Source: Pythium myriotylum
Taxonomy: Eukaryota > Oomycota > Peronosporomycetes > Pythiales > Pythiaceae
Length of the DNA: 64,000 bases
Reading direction: 5' to 3'
NCBI GenBank assembly: GCA_023091665.1
Contig: JALJCQ010000001.1
Coordinates: 620,001 to 684,000, forward strand
A model generated the notes under the pieces. The model had not been told where the DNA came from. It worked only from the letters and a program-made list of their open reading frames with translations, and ran no database searches. Numbering within the stretch: the first letter of the stretch is position 1; every line of letters starts with the position of its first letter. Positions 9,052 to 19,741 of the stretch are shown here, in pieces. The position numbers and the translations under genes are program-made.

Positions 9052-9455
9052 AGACCATGATCGAGACGCTCCTGGCAGAAAAAGAAATTCTGGCTCTGCT
9101 CAGAGTTCTCAACGTGTCATACACGCACATACACGCTGGCCTAGAGTTGATTGTCTGCACACCTAACTCGACTCTCAAGTGGATCCTCACGTCGAAGTCG
9201 GTGCAGAGGCGGACACTCCAGTGGGCCGCGTTGCTTTCCCCGTGGACGATGGATGTGCGGCGCGGCGATTGCGACCAGGATGGTCTGGAGTGGCAGCTAG
9301 TATTACGCCGCGAGAAACACACGACCAAGTCGCAGCCGAACTGATGCCGTCGAATGCCATGCGTGTGCAACCAGCTGTGGTGAGGATGGAGATGCTAGAC
9401 GCCGAGTACGAGGGTCTGGTGTTGAGTTTCGACAGTGCCGCCTGTTGGAAACCGC
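9052..9455 (+). pseudogene. Fragment of Ty3 pol: RNase H end and start of second RNase H
   Basis: AEKEILALLRVL, STLKWILTSKSV and LQWAALLSPWTMD match the corresponding RNase H region of elements 1 and 2 (for example AEKEILALLHVL in element 1, LLSPWTLKI in element 2). After a frame change near 9290 the text EYEGLVLSFDSAA matches the first motif of the extra RNase H (VSFDGSAK and LTFDGAVR in elements 1 and 2). No LTR or other pol domain is attached, so this is a decayed fragment of the same family on the same strand. Confidence 0.7.
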
Positions 9456-9759
9456 CCTCCAGTTTTCCAGTAACGACCACGGCTGGGCCACCGGCCAAAC
9501 AGTCGGGCCGTGGCCCACGCCCAAATGCATGGACCACCAGTAGATAGCCATACCCCATCCAATACACTCTTCATTTTCCCAACAAGAACCAAGCACAGCG
9601 AGGCGCCTTGCAACAGGTTATCAGCCCAAGTGCGACCTAGTCTGCTGCGGGGCGGCGACGACAAGAGTGACGCAGGGTCGCTGAATGAGGAGCAGAGCTC
9701 CGAAGGGTCCTCGTTCGACAACCACGACGGTGTCATGACGGTAAAGACATGCCGTACCC
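9456..9759 (+). other. Unassigned sequence between Ty3 and copia fragments
   Basis: Short frames on both strands only; nothing recognisable. Confidence 0.4.
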
Positions 9760-10930
9760 CGTGATTAAGGCTAAGATGAGAAAAGCGTTCGGCTGCAAGT
9801 TGAGCCAACCCCAACTGACGGAGAAGATCATGTTACAAGCGTGACGATGGCTCGCGGTCGGAGTATTTGAATTATTTGAAATACGTCGACGGGCTTATGG
9901 ACGGCGACCGCTCGCGGCCAGTGCTCTAGATCTTTTGTGCGCACGCGTGCCCAGAAGAGTATGGCACTGACCAGCTATGCGAAGCAGATCAGTAAGGACG
10001 GTGTCGTGGATCCCGTCGAGACTGTGAATCTGGTGCTGGAGCTGTTGTGCGAGAACAAAGGCGATGACAGGAACTACCCGGCTCGTAAAAGCTAGCGCAA
10101 GAACGGCAACGCCAACAAGCCTAACGAAAGTCAACAGGAGGCGAAGCAGGACGGAGGCAACGACAACGCCAACAAAGGTAAGAACCACAATAACAAAAGG
10201 TGGAACAACAACAAGCGGGCCGAGGCGAAAGAGTCGCGTGGATCCCAGGGCGGCCAAGGAGCGAACAACGATTCCTGCAGTGTAGATGGCGAGGCTAACG
10301 CGGCCATGAGCGGACGCGGATAGTACTACGTGTGTCAAGCAACAAACCACAGAGCCGAAGACTGTCCTTTAGTGAAGAAAGCACGCAAACTAAAGAAGGC
10401 GGGCACTGTGAACGCCGCACACGTGGACGCTTTGAATGAAGAAGAAGATGATGGCAGTGACGGTGTAGCCCACATCTGGGTGACCGTGTCCGCGATCAAG
10501 GAACCAATCTGTGACTCGTCGTGGCTTATTCACTCTGGTGCGTCGCACCACATGTGGGGAAACCGTGAACTGCTCTTCAGGATCAAGAAGACCCATTTGC
10601 GGATCAAGGTTGCAAATGCCCACTATATCTACGCTACAGAAAAGGGAGTGTGCTGTTGTGACTGCGACCGCCACGGGCAAGACTCGTTCAATTCTGCTCG
10701 AGAACGTGTACTATTCGGACGGACTAAAGCGCAACCTGATCTCCGTAAGAAGAATTTATAAAAGCGGCTACTCGGTGGCATTGGTGGATGACGACTGCAA
10801 CATCTCCCCTGGGCGCCTTTGCACAAGGCGATCCAGGCGGAGCTGCGGGTGATTAGTAACAATGCAACATGGGAAATCGTGGACATTCCAGCGGGTGCGA
10901 ACATGATCAGTGGAAAGTTGGTCTCCAAAC
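9760..10930 (+). pseudogene. Ty1/copia remnant (gag, zinc knuckle, protease, part of RT)
   Basis: Several frames together read as copia. They include a partial zinc knuckle (CQATNHRAEDCPLVKK, near 10332-10380), a protease-like block SSWLIHSGASHHMWGNRELL (about 10515-10575), and the typical line ENVYYSDGLKRNLISVRRI (about 10703-10757). Then KAIQAELRVISNNATWEIV (about 10822-10878) resembles the start of copia RT. The catalytic protease Asp (normally DSGAS) is His here. The integrase is missing between the last two blocks, so the copy has an internal deletion and several frame breaks. Confidence 0.65.
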
Positions 10931-11341
10931 TAAAATTAAATAATCGCGGGGGGCCTCGGAAGATTCAAGGCGCATCTGGTGGCTCGCAGTTCTCGCTCGG
11001 CCTAGACCAGACCCAGGAACGCCTTCCTTGCGCTGTCAATTCGACCTTTGTGTGGTATTTTACACATAAGTGGCCAGAAACAGCTGTCTTGTTCACAAAG
11101 GTGGCCAAGAACTTAGCGCGGTTAATCTGTAGTTGGTCCACTCGCGAACATAGTCGGTTCGCGCAGATTGGCACAGCCACACGATATCAGGCGTCCTTAC
11201 TTCCGCTGAGCGCCATGCGAAAGGAAAGCGAGCGAAGCACAACGAATCTCCCATGAAAGACGGAAGTTATGGAGACCCACATATGTAGCCAAATGAAGGC
11301 CTGTACAGGACTCGACCAAAATTGTCCGCTATACTAAGAAC
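10931..11341. other. Unassigned sequence
   Basis: No protein family, repeat or RNA was recognised; it is probably more decayed retroelement. Confidence 0.4.
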
Positions 11342-12060
11342 ATGAAGACATTCACATTGGCTCAACGTCGGGCACCAGCAACGCAACAGTGGCAACTGGC
11401 ACCGGTTGTCATCGTCCTTGTGTTGTCGAACGACGATTGCGAGGTTACACAGACAGCAATCCAGAGCGTTGTGGCGGTTGCGCGAGCAGAGGACGACGAC
11501 AGCCACGACACATGTGTCGATATTGCGTTTGTGGACGTGGTCGATCTCGTCCACAGCGATAGCGGGGATTCGTATAGTGACGAGGTAGAGACACTGTGGC
11601 CCGATGGGTCTACTAAACGTACTTCGTACGCTAATCCCGAGTCGATCAAGTTCAAAGACAGTAGGTTTATGGGTCTATGTTCGTGTACACACCATATGAC
11701 GGGTGCGCCAACGTTGAAGCAGAGATTTCCTGTACGCCTCGCAACTGCGGCGGGAACTGTGGTCCTCGCGATAAGGATTTTGACGGGCTTGACATCCGTC
11801 GCGGTGAAAATGGCTACACGGTGTTTGCAACAAGGACTACTCCAAACGGCCACGTTATCGGTACCCACGGGGGTGCGTTGACAGCACATGACTTTGGTGC
11901 CGAAGAGTTGAGTCGTCAATCTGCTTTGGGATTGCAAACCCCATCAAGTGATAGGCGAAAACACTCCATTGATGCCGCTGACGAGGTTGGGATCACGCGC
12001 TCCATCATTCATTTGTGTGAACCGAATTGCTACATTTCGAGCGCAGCTAGTGGTGATTAG
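11342..12060 (+). pseudogene. Second copia-like fragment (protease region), degenerate
   Basis: A 179-codon frame (11342-11881) contains ESIKFKDSRFM, then CTHHMTGAPTLKQRF and RLATAAGTVV. This resembles the copia block with DSGCTHHMTG followed by a region sensitive to a retroelement protease. The active-site Asp-Ser-Gly is not intact. A second frame (11677-12060) overlaps it, showing a frame shift. The identification rests on one motif, so it is tentative. Confidence 0.4.
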
Positions 12061-12081
12061 CAGTGCCGGAGGTTCGAGTTG

Positions 12082-12211
12082 ATTCGTGCAGGTCGCACAC
12101 GACGCGGTGAGTACGGTGCAACGCTGATGATGTTGATGCTGACGCTACTATCAGTGGTGGTATTCGTGCAGGTCGCACACGAGGCGGTGAGTACGGTGCA
12201 ACGCTGACGAT
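12082..12211. repeat. 80-bp tandem duplication next to the minisatellite
   Basis: ATTCGTGCAGGTCGCACACG begins at 12082 and again at 12162, a period of 80 bp with few differences. The end of each unit (GTTGATGCTGACGCTACTATC) is also the start of the 135-bp units that follow, so the two arrays share a piece. Confidence 0.8.
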
Positions 12212-12616
12212 GTTGATGCTGACGCTACTATCGGTGGTGGTGGTGGGGATGGCGGTGTCGTCGAGCCGGGGATACAGTACGAGAGGCTACTCGGGGTGCG
12301 AAGGGAGGCGGAGGGAGGCGAAGCGCGACGAAGGGGGACGAGCGAGGTTGATGCTGACGCTACTATCGGTGGTGGTGGTGGGGATGGCGGTGTCGTCGAG
12401 CCGGGGATACAGTACGAGAGGCTACTCGGGGTGCGAAGGGAGGCGGAGGGAGGCGAAGCGCGACGAAGGGGGACGAGCGAGGTTGATGCTGACGCTACTA
12501 TCGGTGGTGGTGGTGGGGATGGCGGTGTCGTCGAGCCGGGGATACAGTACGAGAGGCTACTCGGGGTGCGAAGGGAGGCGGAGGGAGGCGAAGCGCGACG
12601 AAGGGGGACGAGCGAG
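12212..12616. repeat. Three 135-bp minisatellite units
   Basis: Units begin at 12212, 12347 and 12482 with GTTGATGCTGACGCTACTAT and appear identical. The period of 135 is a multiple of 3, so all six frames repeat every 45 codons and open frames on both strands cross the array. That is a consequence of the repeat and not evidence for a protein. Perfect copies imply recent expansion. Confidence 0.9.
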
Positions 12617-12635
12617 GTGAGGAGGTGCGAGGGCT

Positions 12636-13221
12636 TCACGGCACGACAAAGGGACTTGTGGGGTCTGGGAGTCGCAGAACCGGAGCCCGAACCAGCGCCG
12701 CTTTGATGGCATTGAATGCGCGCTGGTGGTCCTGTGTCCAGTCGAATGAGCTGGTTTTCTTGAGCAGGCTGGAGAGAGGCGCGACAATCTTAGCGAATCC
12801 ATGAACAAAGCGACGATAATAGCCTGCCAATCCGAGGAAGCGTTGCAGGTCGGATCGTCCTGTCGGAGGTGGATAGTCTGCGACCGCCGCGGTCTTGGCC
12901 GAATCCATGGCCACACCTGCTTCTGATAGCACATGCCCCAAAAACTGGATCTGGTGCTGGGCGAACGAGCACTTTGACTTCTTCAAGAACAACTTCTCGT
13001 GGTCGAGGACCTCAAACACTGCACGCAGGTGCTTCACATGCTCCTCGAGCGTCGATGAAAAGATCCACAGATCATCGAGGTATACAACAACAAAGCCCAT
13101 GAACTCTGGCTTCTCGAAGAGGTGTCGCATTAGCCGCGACCAAGTTCCGGGCGCCGTGCTTGGCTCGGAAGGAGAGGGCGTCATGTTTCTCTTGGGGCTG
13201 GGACCAACAAGTGCTACCAGT
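12636..13221 (-). pseudogene. Ty3/gypsy RT fragment (3' part), minus strand
   Basis: The minus strand reads FVVVYLDDLWIFSS (RT active site YLDD), then CSFAQHQIQFLGHVLSEAGV, LQRFLGLAGYYRRFVHGFA and RAFNAIKAALVRAPVL, the standard Ty3 RT thumb and connection. It stops at the minisatellite on the left. Its missing N-terminal RT part lies at 15355-15530, on the far side of a 2.1-kb inserted element. It differs in sequence from elements 1-3 and so is a fourth Ty3 lineage in the window. Confidence 0.8.
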
Positions 13222-13365
13222 GATTCAAATTGAGGCGAGTGGTCTTGGTTGCCAGGGCGGGCAATTGGCAAGTGTGTCTGCCCTGGCGAGGAGTCCGGAG
13301 CCCGCCCCTTTGGCTGGCTCCTACATCTCCTCTTTTTATTCTAAAATTAATATAGTATAGTTACC

Positions 13366-13617
13366 CTAAAAAACACAATCATCTCCGTCGTCATCTTCAT
13401 ATCCCTCTTCCTCTGCTTTGACTTCCTTCACCTCTTCACCCTTGCCATCTGGGCCATCTCTGTCTTCGCGTTTACAAACGCGGAGATGTTTAACCATGTA
13501 GGAGTTGCTGTACTTCTTCTGACACGTCGGACACTGCTCGAGGTCCATATGATCCGCAAGATGGCGGCGCAACAAGCTGACGTCTTTTAGAAGACGCAGA
13601 GCCGGGCACTTGGACAC
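13366..13617 (-). CDS. Small C2HC zinc-finger protein with acidic tail
   Basis: The 83-residue minus ORF has CPTCQKKYSNSYMVKHLRVC, a C-x2-C-x11-H-x3-C finger. An acidic end (EEEGYEDDDGDD) follows. It sits just inside the left terminal repeat of the 13222-15354 element and may be the C-terminal exon of a longer protein. DNA or RNA binding is inferred from the finger. No partner or role can be named. Confidence 0.4.
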   Translation of the reverse strand: MSKCPALRLLKDVSLLRRHLADHMDLEQCPTCQKKYSNSYMVKHLRVCKREDRDGPDGKGEEVKEVKAEEEGYEDDDGDDCVF

Positions 13618-13819
13618 CTTACCTTCTCTCTACCGCCATGCACGTCATCGCAGTGTCGTAGCATGGTCTCATGTCGAGAAAATGTCCCCGCACAATGAGG
13701 TGCAAAGCGGCAAGAGAATTTACGAACGTTCGGCATTGCATTAGTCTATTCACAAAGTGTTGAGTCAGTTAGCTTGTCATGGAAGACCGTCCAACTCGGA
13801 TCTCAGGCTACCCAAATTG

Positions 13820-13912
13820 TTTTAGCTACAGCGGTTGCGTACGTCAGCGACAACAACGGCTGTCGTCACAAGAATTTGGCGCGAGTTTTAGGTCTGCAAG
13901 TAATTAGGCTAA
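13820..13912 (-). repeat. Conserved 92-bp repeat, copy A
   Basis: From the left: TTTTAGCTACAGCGGTTGCG, then TGTCGTCACAAGAATTTGGC, then TAGGTCTGCAA. An inverted copy with about 10% change lies at 21669-21760. The copies sit in different contexts: this one is inside the 13222-15354 element and the other is just outside the piggyBac element. Confidence 0.75.
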
Positions 13913-13987
13913 CTATACTACTAAAAATGGAACGGTCGTGCGTCGCCCCGCGAGGCCGGAGGCCTGGCGGTCCTCTGTACTTTGGGA

Positions 13988-14006
13988 GGGGGGGGGGGGG
14001 GGGGGG
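13988..14006. repeat. G19 homopolymer
   Basis: Nineteen consecutive G on the + strand, preceded by GGGA. It can form a G-quadruplex; it may also be a point of assembly error. Confidence 0.9.
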
Positions 14007-14493
14007 TTATGGCCAACGGAATGGCCCCAGTGCCACTATCTTTGGACAGTTTTCAACAGATGGTTCTTCTATAGTCACCCGAATCGGCAGGTCACATTAG
14101 ACAAAAAGATGCCTATTTACTCAATCCATTGAACTCCCGCTAAAACCGCATCAACCTAACCCTTCTGTCCAGAACGGATGGGTGGGTGCACATAACTTCT
14201 ATTAGTGGGTTTCCGCGGTCCTTTAATGACGAGGCACGACCCGCCGAGCGATCTCGTCCACGAGCTCACACCCATCGGGATGCTCCGCAAGCGACATGAG
14301 CGGCCCTAGCTCCGCCGAACGAGCTTCGTTGAAGCTGAGAATATCGTATGATAAATAACGCGGTAGATGCCAGCTAATTCCAGATTTTCAGTTTGAATGA
14401 ATAAATACTGGAAAAGTTGGTCCGGTCAGGTGACCCTCCTTCGATACAACAGGGGTTGTATCGAAAATGAAAAAAAAGGGCATAAAGGTGCGC

Positions 14494-15045
14494 CTACTTC
14501 CGCTCTGAATGGAGCGCTGAAAATTTGTAGGGATGTTTAAGGGGCCTAATGAGGAAGGTCTCAAGTGTCGCGGTGCTAACGTCATCCGCATCACCGAGAA
14601 GGCGGACAACAGTGGGGACAGCAGTGAAACCGCAAAGTCCATCTTCGTCGGCGGTCATGCCGTCTGAGTGATCAAGCGTGTTGTAAAACGTCTCCAAGTC
14701 GCCGACGCGGCCAGCAGCAAGCCACAGGTCACAGACTTCGAAGAGGAGCTCGCCTCCCTCTTGGGTCAAGTCTTCACGGATGCGGGCCACGGGTTCGTAC
14801 GTCCAAGACCCACTGACCCACTTGACCTTGTACATTCCACCGATACAATCGACAACCCGAAAGACCTTGTACGCCGGCGACCCCTTGATCCCTTGACAGC
14901 TCCTGGTGGCAGTTTCTTTGATCTTGACGCTGTGCCATGCTGAGTCAGCTGAAGCAACAAAAGACAAGACTACCGAGACGAGACGCTTGCACTTCACTTG
15001 ACGGAGACACCGATCTTCCGACAATGAAACCGTCAGAAGAGTCAA
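14494..15045 (-). CDS. Chromodomain-like protein in long-TIR element
   Basis: The 183-residue minus ORF contains AYKVFRVVDCIGG, MYKVKWVSGSWTYEP and IREDL. This has the beta-strand pattern of a chromodomain, with hydrophobic/aromatic cage positions (F, W, Y). The N-terminal 60 residues look like random reading. The C-terminal half (DGLCGFTAVPTVVRLLGD) is not recognised. It shares an element and strand with the zinc-finger ORF at 13366-13617, so the two may be exons of one gene. Chromatin reading by the element's protein is inferred. Confidence 0.4.
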   Translation of the reverse strand: MTLLTVSLSEDRCLRQVKCKRLVSVVLSFVASADSAWHSVKIKETATRSCQGIKGSPAYKVFRVVDCIGGMYKVKWVSGSWTYEPVARIREDLTQEGGELLFEVCDLWLAAGRVGDLETFYNTLDHSDGMTADEDGLCGFTAVPTVVRLLGDADDVSTATLETFLIRPLKHPYKFSALHSERK

Positions 15046-15354
15046 CGGAACGTTTCCTTGTGGAAGGGGTGACTGTAACCGAAGTGAGTGGACCTGAGGT
15101 TATCACCCATTATGATTGTCTCTGATCGGATCGTCCACATGGACGACTCTGATTGGTTAACTAGAGGTGAACCGTAAAGATAACCGCGGTTAACCTGTTA
15201 AAGGTATTAGCGTAACTATAACGTATTAATTTTAGAATAAAAAGAGGAGACGTAGGAGCCACCCAAAGGGGAGGGCTCCGAACTCCTCGCCAGGGCAGAC
15301 ACACTTGTCAATTGCCCGCCCTGGCAACCAAGACTACTCGCCTCAATTTGAATC

Positions 15355-15530
15355 AGTCATCGGCGCGTAGTTCATCAACTTTATGAGCTGGTTGACTTGC
15401 CTGTGATCAATACAGAGCCGAATCGCTGCTTCACCCTTCTTCATTACAATGACGATGGCGTCTGCCTGTTCTGATGTTGTTTTGGGAAGCAAGCAGAACC
15501 CACTGACCCGGATATTTCAAGTGATTTTGA
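15355..15530 (-). pseudogene. Ty3/gypsy RT fragment (5' part), minus strand
   Basis: The minus strand reads EQADAIVIVMKKGEAAIRLC followed by IDHRQVNQLIKLMNYAPM, the N-terminal RT block. It joins the RT remainder at 12636-13221 once the 13222-15354 element is removed. The normal -WASPIV- start is degraded. Upstream coding is not seen. Confidence 0.7.
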
Positions 15531-15953
15531 ATAGATCGATTCGTATGTGTTCAAGAGGTCTGAATGAGTAATTTCGGTTTGATATCTACTTTCAATTTAC
15601 ACAATATATATTTTTAAAGAGGTTTTATGGTTCGTCGCTGTGCCGACAAGTGTCGAATCCTGCACTCTACGTTACTCTCTATAAGTGCCATAAGAGAGCA
15701 GTAAGATAGAGTCACAGGAAAGGCGATGCTGGTCGATGGGAGAGACTATCGACCGTCAACCGCCGTTGCTGCACTGCCCAACTCTTCTCACTCTCATTTT
15801 CCCTTCCCTTTGCGGACATCTGAATCGTGTGCGGTTCAAACGAAGGGAAGTGGAGTTGCGGCTTTTGGTTGACATTGCGTACATCTAAATCGTGTACGGT
15901 TCAAACCTTCCTGCTAAAAATACATAGCGCCCAAATCTAGCATCCTCTTAGTT
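15531..15953. other. Unassigned AT-rich sequence with a 31-bp direct repeat
   Basis: No gene is seen. TGCGGACATCTGAATCGTGT begins at 15811 and a close copy, TGCGTACATCTAAATCGTGT, begins at 15876; both continue into CGGTTCAAAC. The stretch could be an old LTR but no ends were defined. Confidence 0.4.
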
Positions 15954-18173
15954 TTAACCCCTCTGTTACCACGATTCGTGCCAGCGAACACACTTCTTCG
16001 TTGTATGTTACGACTTTAGAAATCGTCTTGGATAAAGTATGGAATTGGACCGGTCAAAGCTGTCCAACTCTCCAGAATCAGCATTAGGTTTCAGAGGTTA
16101 TTCTGAGCAACGTCGTAAGTCATACAACATCACGGGAATTCGAGCTCCACGAACGTCGTAACTACAACCTTCGGTGCCGAGTCGGAGGTTGGACAGTTGC
16201 ACTTTGCTTCAGAGCGATGAACACAATTAGGCCATTCATTCCAGAAAAGCATCAATAAAAGGTACGTGTATTCAACGATCGTCAAACAGAGACGACCACT
16301 CATCAACTTACTACAACTCACTCAGGCAAAGTCACTGTCGTCGTGGCGCACTTCGTCTTGGTCGTCGCCGCGCCCTACATCATCGTTGTCGGCGGTGTCG
16401 TCGCCGCGCCCTTCATCATCGTCGGCAGTGGTGTCGTCGCCACGCCCTTCATCATTGGCGGCGGCGTGGGAGGCGGTGACGACAACCGTGTCATCTTCGT
16501 CGTCGTACTCGCGTCTCTCGTGGTCGCGGTCTTCATCGTCGACAAGCTGGAGCTCGCGACGTGTCTTCTTGCGCGGCCCTGCGTCTCCACCCGGGCGTCG
16601 TAGCACCACGCGCTTGCCTAAGGTTTGTGGAATCAACTTACCACAGTCGAAATCTTCATGCCAGATCTGGAAGCAGGTCTTGGTGATGCCCTTGTACTCA
16701 CGCCTTGCCTTGGGACACAGGTAGCACTTGGCGTCATCCACGGAACACTTCTCACAGTAGAAAGTCGTCTGGAACGACTTCTTGCGTTCTCCACGCAAAA
16801 GAGCACACACCTTGCACGAACGTTCACGACGTTTCTGGACGCCAGACACAGTCACCCAGTCGTCCATCTGGAGAAGCGTGTGAGCGGCAGCCTTGTTGCG
16901 CTGCCGGGCGAGTCGACTCGAAGGGGAAGGTGTCTCAGCAGCGCGAACGAAGTCCTCCGCCTTGAGTTTCAAGAGTTGGTGGTGCAGGGTGCCGAACCAC
17001 TTGCCACGCGACATCGGTCTCGTGCCGTCGATCCTTGCTGACTCCTTGTGCGTGATGTAAGCGTTCACCATGACGAGATCAACGAGGCCAAAGAAGAGGC
17101 TCTTGTAATACTTGCGTAGGCGAATACACGTTTGCAGCGAGTACTTCTGGAGCCGCAGCTGATCATGCACGTCCACGCCCCCCATCCAGCGCTGGTAATC
17201 GTTGATGATCTGTGGGCACGGCACCTGCAGTGGGCCTACGCCCTTGACGTTGCGCCGAATCACGGACGGCGTCAAAGCTGCTCCCGTGCACAGGTAGTGC
17301 ACGGGCTTGCGGTCCCACCAGTGGAGAGCCACCAAACCAGGGACTTGCGGAGAGCGAGAGAAGGTGAACGAGCCGCGCGCGATCGCTGCCGGGCGCGTCT
17401 GGCGCTTCTCAACGACCGAGCCGGGAAAACCGAGCCGGTTGGTCATGCACGTGCCGACCACGTGGACTCCATCGTAAGAAGCTCCATCGCAAGCGGCACC
17501 GAGGAGTAGAACCGATCAACGACGACCGCGTGGCGAGCGAGACGCGCTGGGTGCTTCGGATGCCGGGGCGTGGCAGCGGCGGGGTCATTCTGGGGCGCGG
17601 CGGCGTCATTACCGAGCAAGATCTTCAAGTTCCGGATCACCGCTGCGGCGCCGGTCTTGTTGTCGAATGAGGCTGACACGTCACCATGATCACGCTTGCC
17701 AACGTAGAATTCAAATCTAAACAGTTACGACATAGTGGGAATGGGCACAGTCACCAAGCCTGTAACTTACGACTTCGCGAAAGTGGCAAAAAAAACATAC
17801 CTGTGGCAGTACGCACTTCTCGAATCGCACGTCATGAACAACTTCGACCCGTAGCGGTGCGGCTTGTCTGGCATGAACATTCGCGTGGTGTTTCGCTTCG
17901 AGGTCGCTGGTAAGACGCCTTCGTCGAACGACAGCACACCCGGCAACGTCCAGCCGACAAGAAAGCGTTCTTGGATCCGATCCACCACCGGGCGAAGCTT
18001 CCACAACGGGAGGAGAAAATGTGTCCGACTGGTGTCCTATTCTGTCCAATTTGTCCTACGATTTTTGGTGCGCTTTCAGGATTTTCGGTCAGGTTTAGGA
18101 CAAGTGGACCAAGCATCGTGAACTAAGAGAATCTTGTCATTCTATTGAGGATCTGACTCTGGTAGTGGTTCTT

Positions 18174-19598
18174 CTACTGGAAGTCGAGGAATTCCTGTGG
18201 AATAACAATTTCAACCTCTTGGGCATGGGATGGTGGCTCGGCGTGTCCTTTCTTGATGTCCTCAATCAGCTGAGCATAGCGAATGCTGTCAGCTTTCGCA
18301 GTCTGAACAAAAGTAGCGAGACTTGGGCGTGCACGCTTGAAACGCTCCCCGAAATCACGATTGTACTTTTCGAGAGGGTTGTTCGTGCGATTTTGGATAG
18401 TGATATCATGCTCAGCCATTGCGCTTACGTTCCACATACTCACATCATACCGGCCCATCCAGGTGCACCGGAAGTACTGCCAAAACTGATTCCATTTCTG
18501 CTTCGCCCCACTCTCATCTGTGACGGAGCGGACGAAACTGATACCCTACAATAGTCGCACGACCACAATGAGATCTCAGACACGTGAAAAACGGAATGTA
18601 CATACCTTCTCGATATCGGCTGATGGAATGATGGTCAGCAGGTCCAACTTATTCTTCTGCATGATTTCACTGACTTTGTCGGTTGGAATACCAAGATCAA
18701 TCAACTTGCGGCGCATGGCCTGTTTGAAATGAAACAAACAGCCAATCACGGTCACTTTCGGGAACTGTTCCACCACAGCGTTGATCAACGCTTGTTCAAA
18801 ATCACAAGTAACTGTCGCAGGCTCAAGCATTCGATCCGTAGCCACAATAACCGAATTCAGTACACTCCAATAAGTATCCTGGTTCTTTCGGTTGACAAGT
18901 GCGCACATGACCGGCACGTAGAGATCCACTGAGGGGTCGTGCACCATGATAATCAAGCACTGAGAAAAGCCGGGAGGAGCCATTTTGAACGTTCCGTCAA
19001 TGTAGACGTTGCAACCACGATAGCGCAGCAATCGCACCAACTCAGGATGGCCAAACAAAAGGATTCGCTCAATCTCCCCATTCGCAGTGGTTTTGGCCGA
19101 GTTCTCGATTAGAAACGGACGCTTGTCATCGGGTGCGAGGCAACGCAGCGCATTCTCTTCCAGCGCGCGTATAGCGTCACCGCCACTGGCTCGGGCGCGT
19201 ACAGTCTTCACAATCGAGATCCCTTGGGTCTTAGGAATGATGGTCAGATGCTTCCCGTGCAGCTTGCGCATCTCGGCCATCACATCTTCCCACACAAGAG
19301 TAGGCATTGAGTCAATCCTACTCATAGCCTCTCTTTCCAAAGCAATACGCATGTCTCTGCGAACATCAACTTCCTGGTTTGGAATCGTGGTTTTGCACGT
19401 ATGCTCGTTCTTGTCAACATAAACTTCGCCCTTCTCAATTGCTCGGGCTTCACAGCCTTTCCGCCACTGTTGACAATACCAGTAGATTGTCCCCGTCTTC
19501 TTATTCGTTCGCTTCTTGACGTACAAATGATCGTTTCGAAGCATTTTGCTCACTGAGTACGTGACCGAAGATGGCATCCTCGGTGGTGGCGCTAACAA
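18174..19598 (-). CDS. MULE transposase with FLYWCH-type zinc finger
   Basis: Exon 1 is 18606-19598 and exon 2 is 18174-18545, with a 60-nt intron (GTATGT...TTGTAG) at 18546-18605 that joins ADIEK to GISFVRS in frame. The N-terminus has a FLYWCH-like finger (YWYCQQWRKGCEARAI, then NEHTC). The MULE core has YIDGTFKMAPPGFSQ (first Asp), VTCDFEQALINAV (second Asp) and CLFHFKQAMRRK (the C-x2-H motif). The open frames have no stop and the TIRs are perfect, so this copy may be recent. The first ATG (MLAPPPRMPSS) is used. It is about 455 residues, short for a MULE, so further exons are possible. Confidence 0.85.
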
Positions 19599-19682
19599 GA
19601 GCTCTGCTCCACCAATTCACCCGCCACGTACCCTAAACCCTCCTAATCTGATATGGATACATGGTAATTACTGTTGTAAAAA

Positions 19683-19741
19683 CGTTTTAGGACACTTTAG
19701 GACACATTAGGATGGTTTAGGACACTTTAGGACACCCTAGA
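19683..19741. repeat. TTTAGGACAC repeat cluster near MULE right end
   Basis: The 10-bp unit TTTAGGACAC recurs four times, with variants (ATTAGGATGG), in 59 bp. Single GGACA motifs also occur inside both TIRs. Subterminal repeats often bind the transposase; that role is inferred. Confidence 0.6.

Larger units (their letters stand above)
13222..15354. mobile_element. 2.1-kb element with 143-bp terminal inverted repeats inserted in a Ty3 RT
   Basis: The ends 13222-13364 and 15211-15354 are inverted copies of each other, starting GATTCAAATTGAGGCGAG and ending at GTAACTATA. A 3-bp direct repeat AGT flanks the element (13219-13221 and 15355-15357), and RT coding sequence resumes on each side. Inside are a C2HC zinc-finger ORF, a chromodomain-like ORF (both minus) and a run of 19 G. 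No DDE or RT domain was found, so it may be non-autonomous or of a type not recognised here. A 3-bp duplication would fit PIF/Harbinger or CACTA, but no transposase supports either. Confidence 0.65.

Noticed and set aside
12210..12706. Repeat-protein genes on both strands across the minisatellite
   Set aside because: A 135-bp period keeps all frames open by arithmetic. No start context, no homologous domain, and frames on both strands are equally open.
13222..15354. Inverted 143-bp ends as two solo LTRs
   Set aside because: They are in inverted, not direct, orientation and a 3-bp duplication with an interrupted RT gene fits one TIR element.
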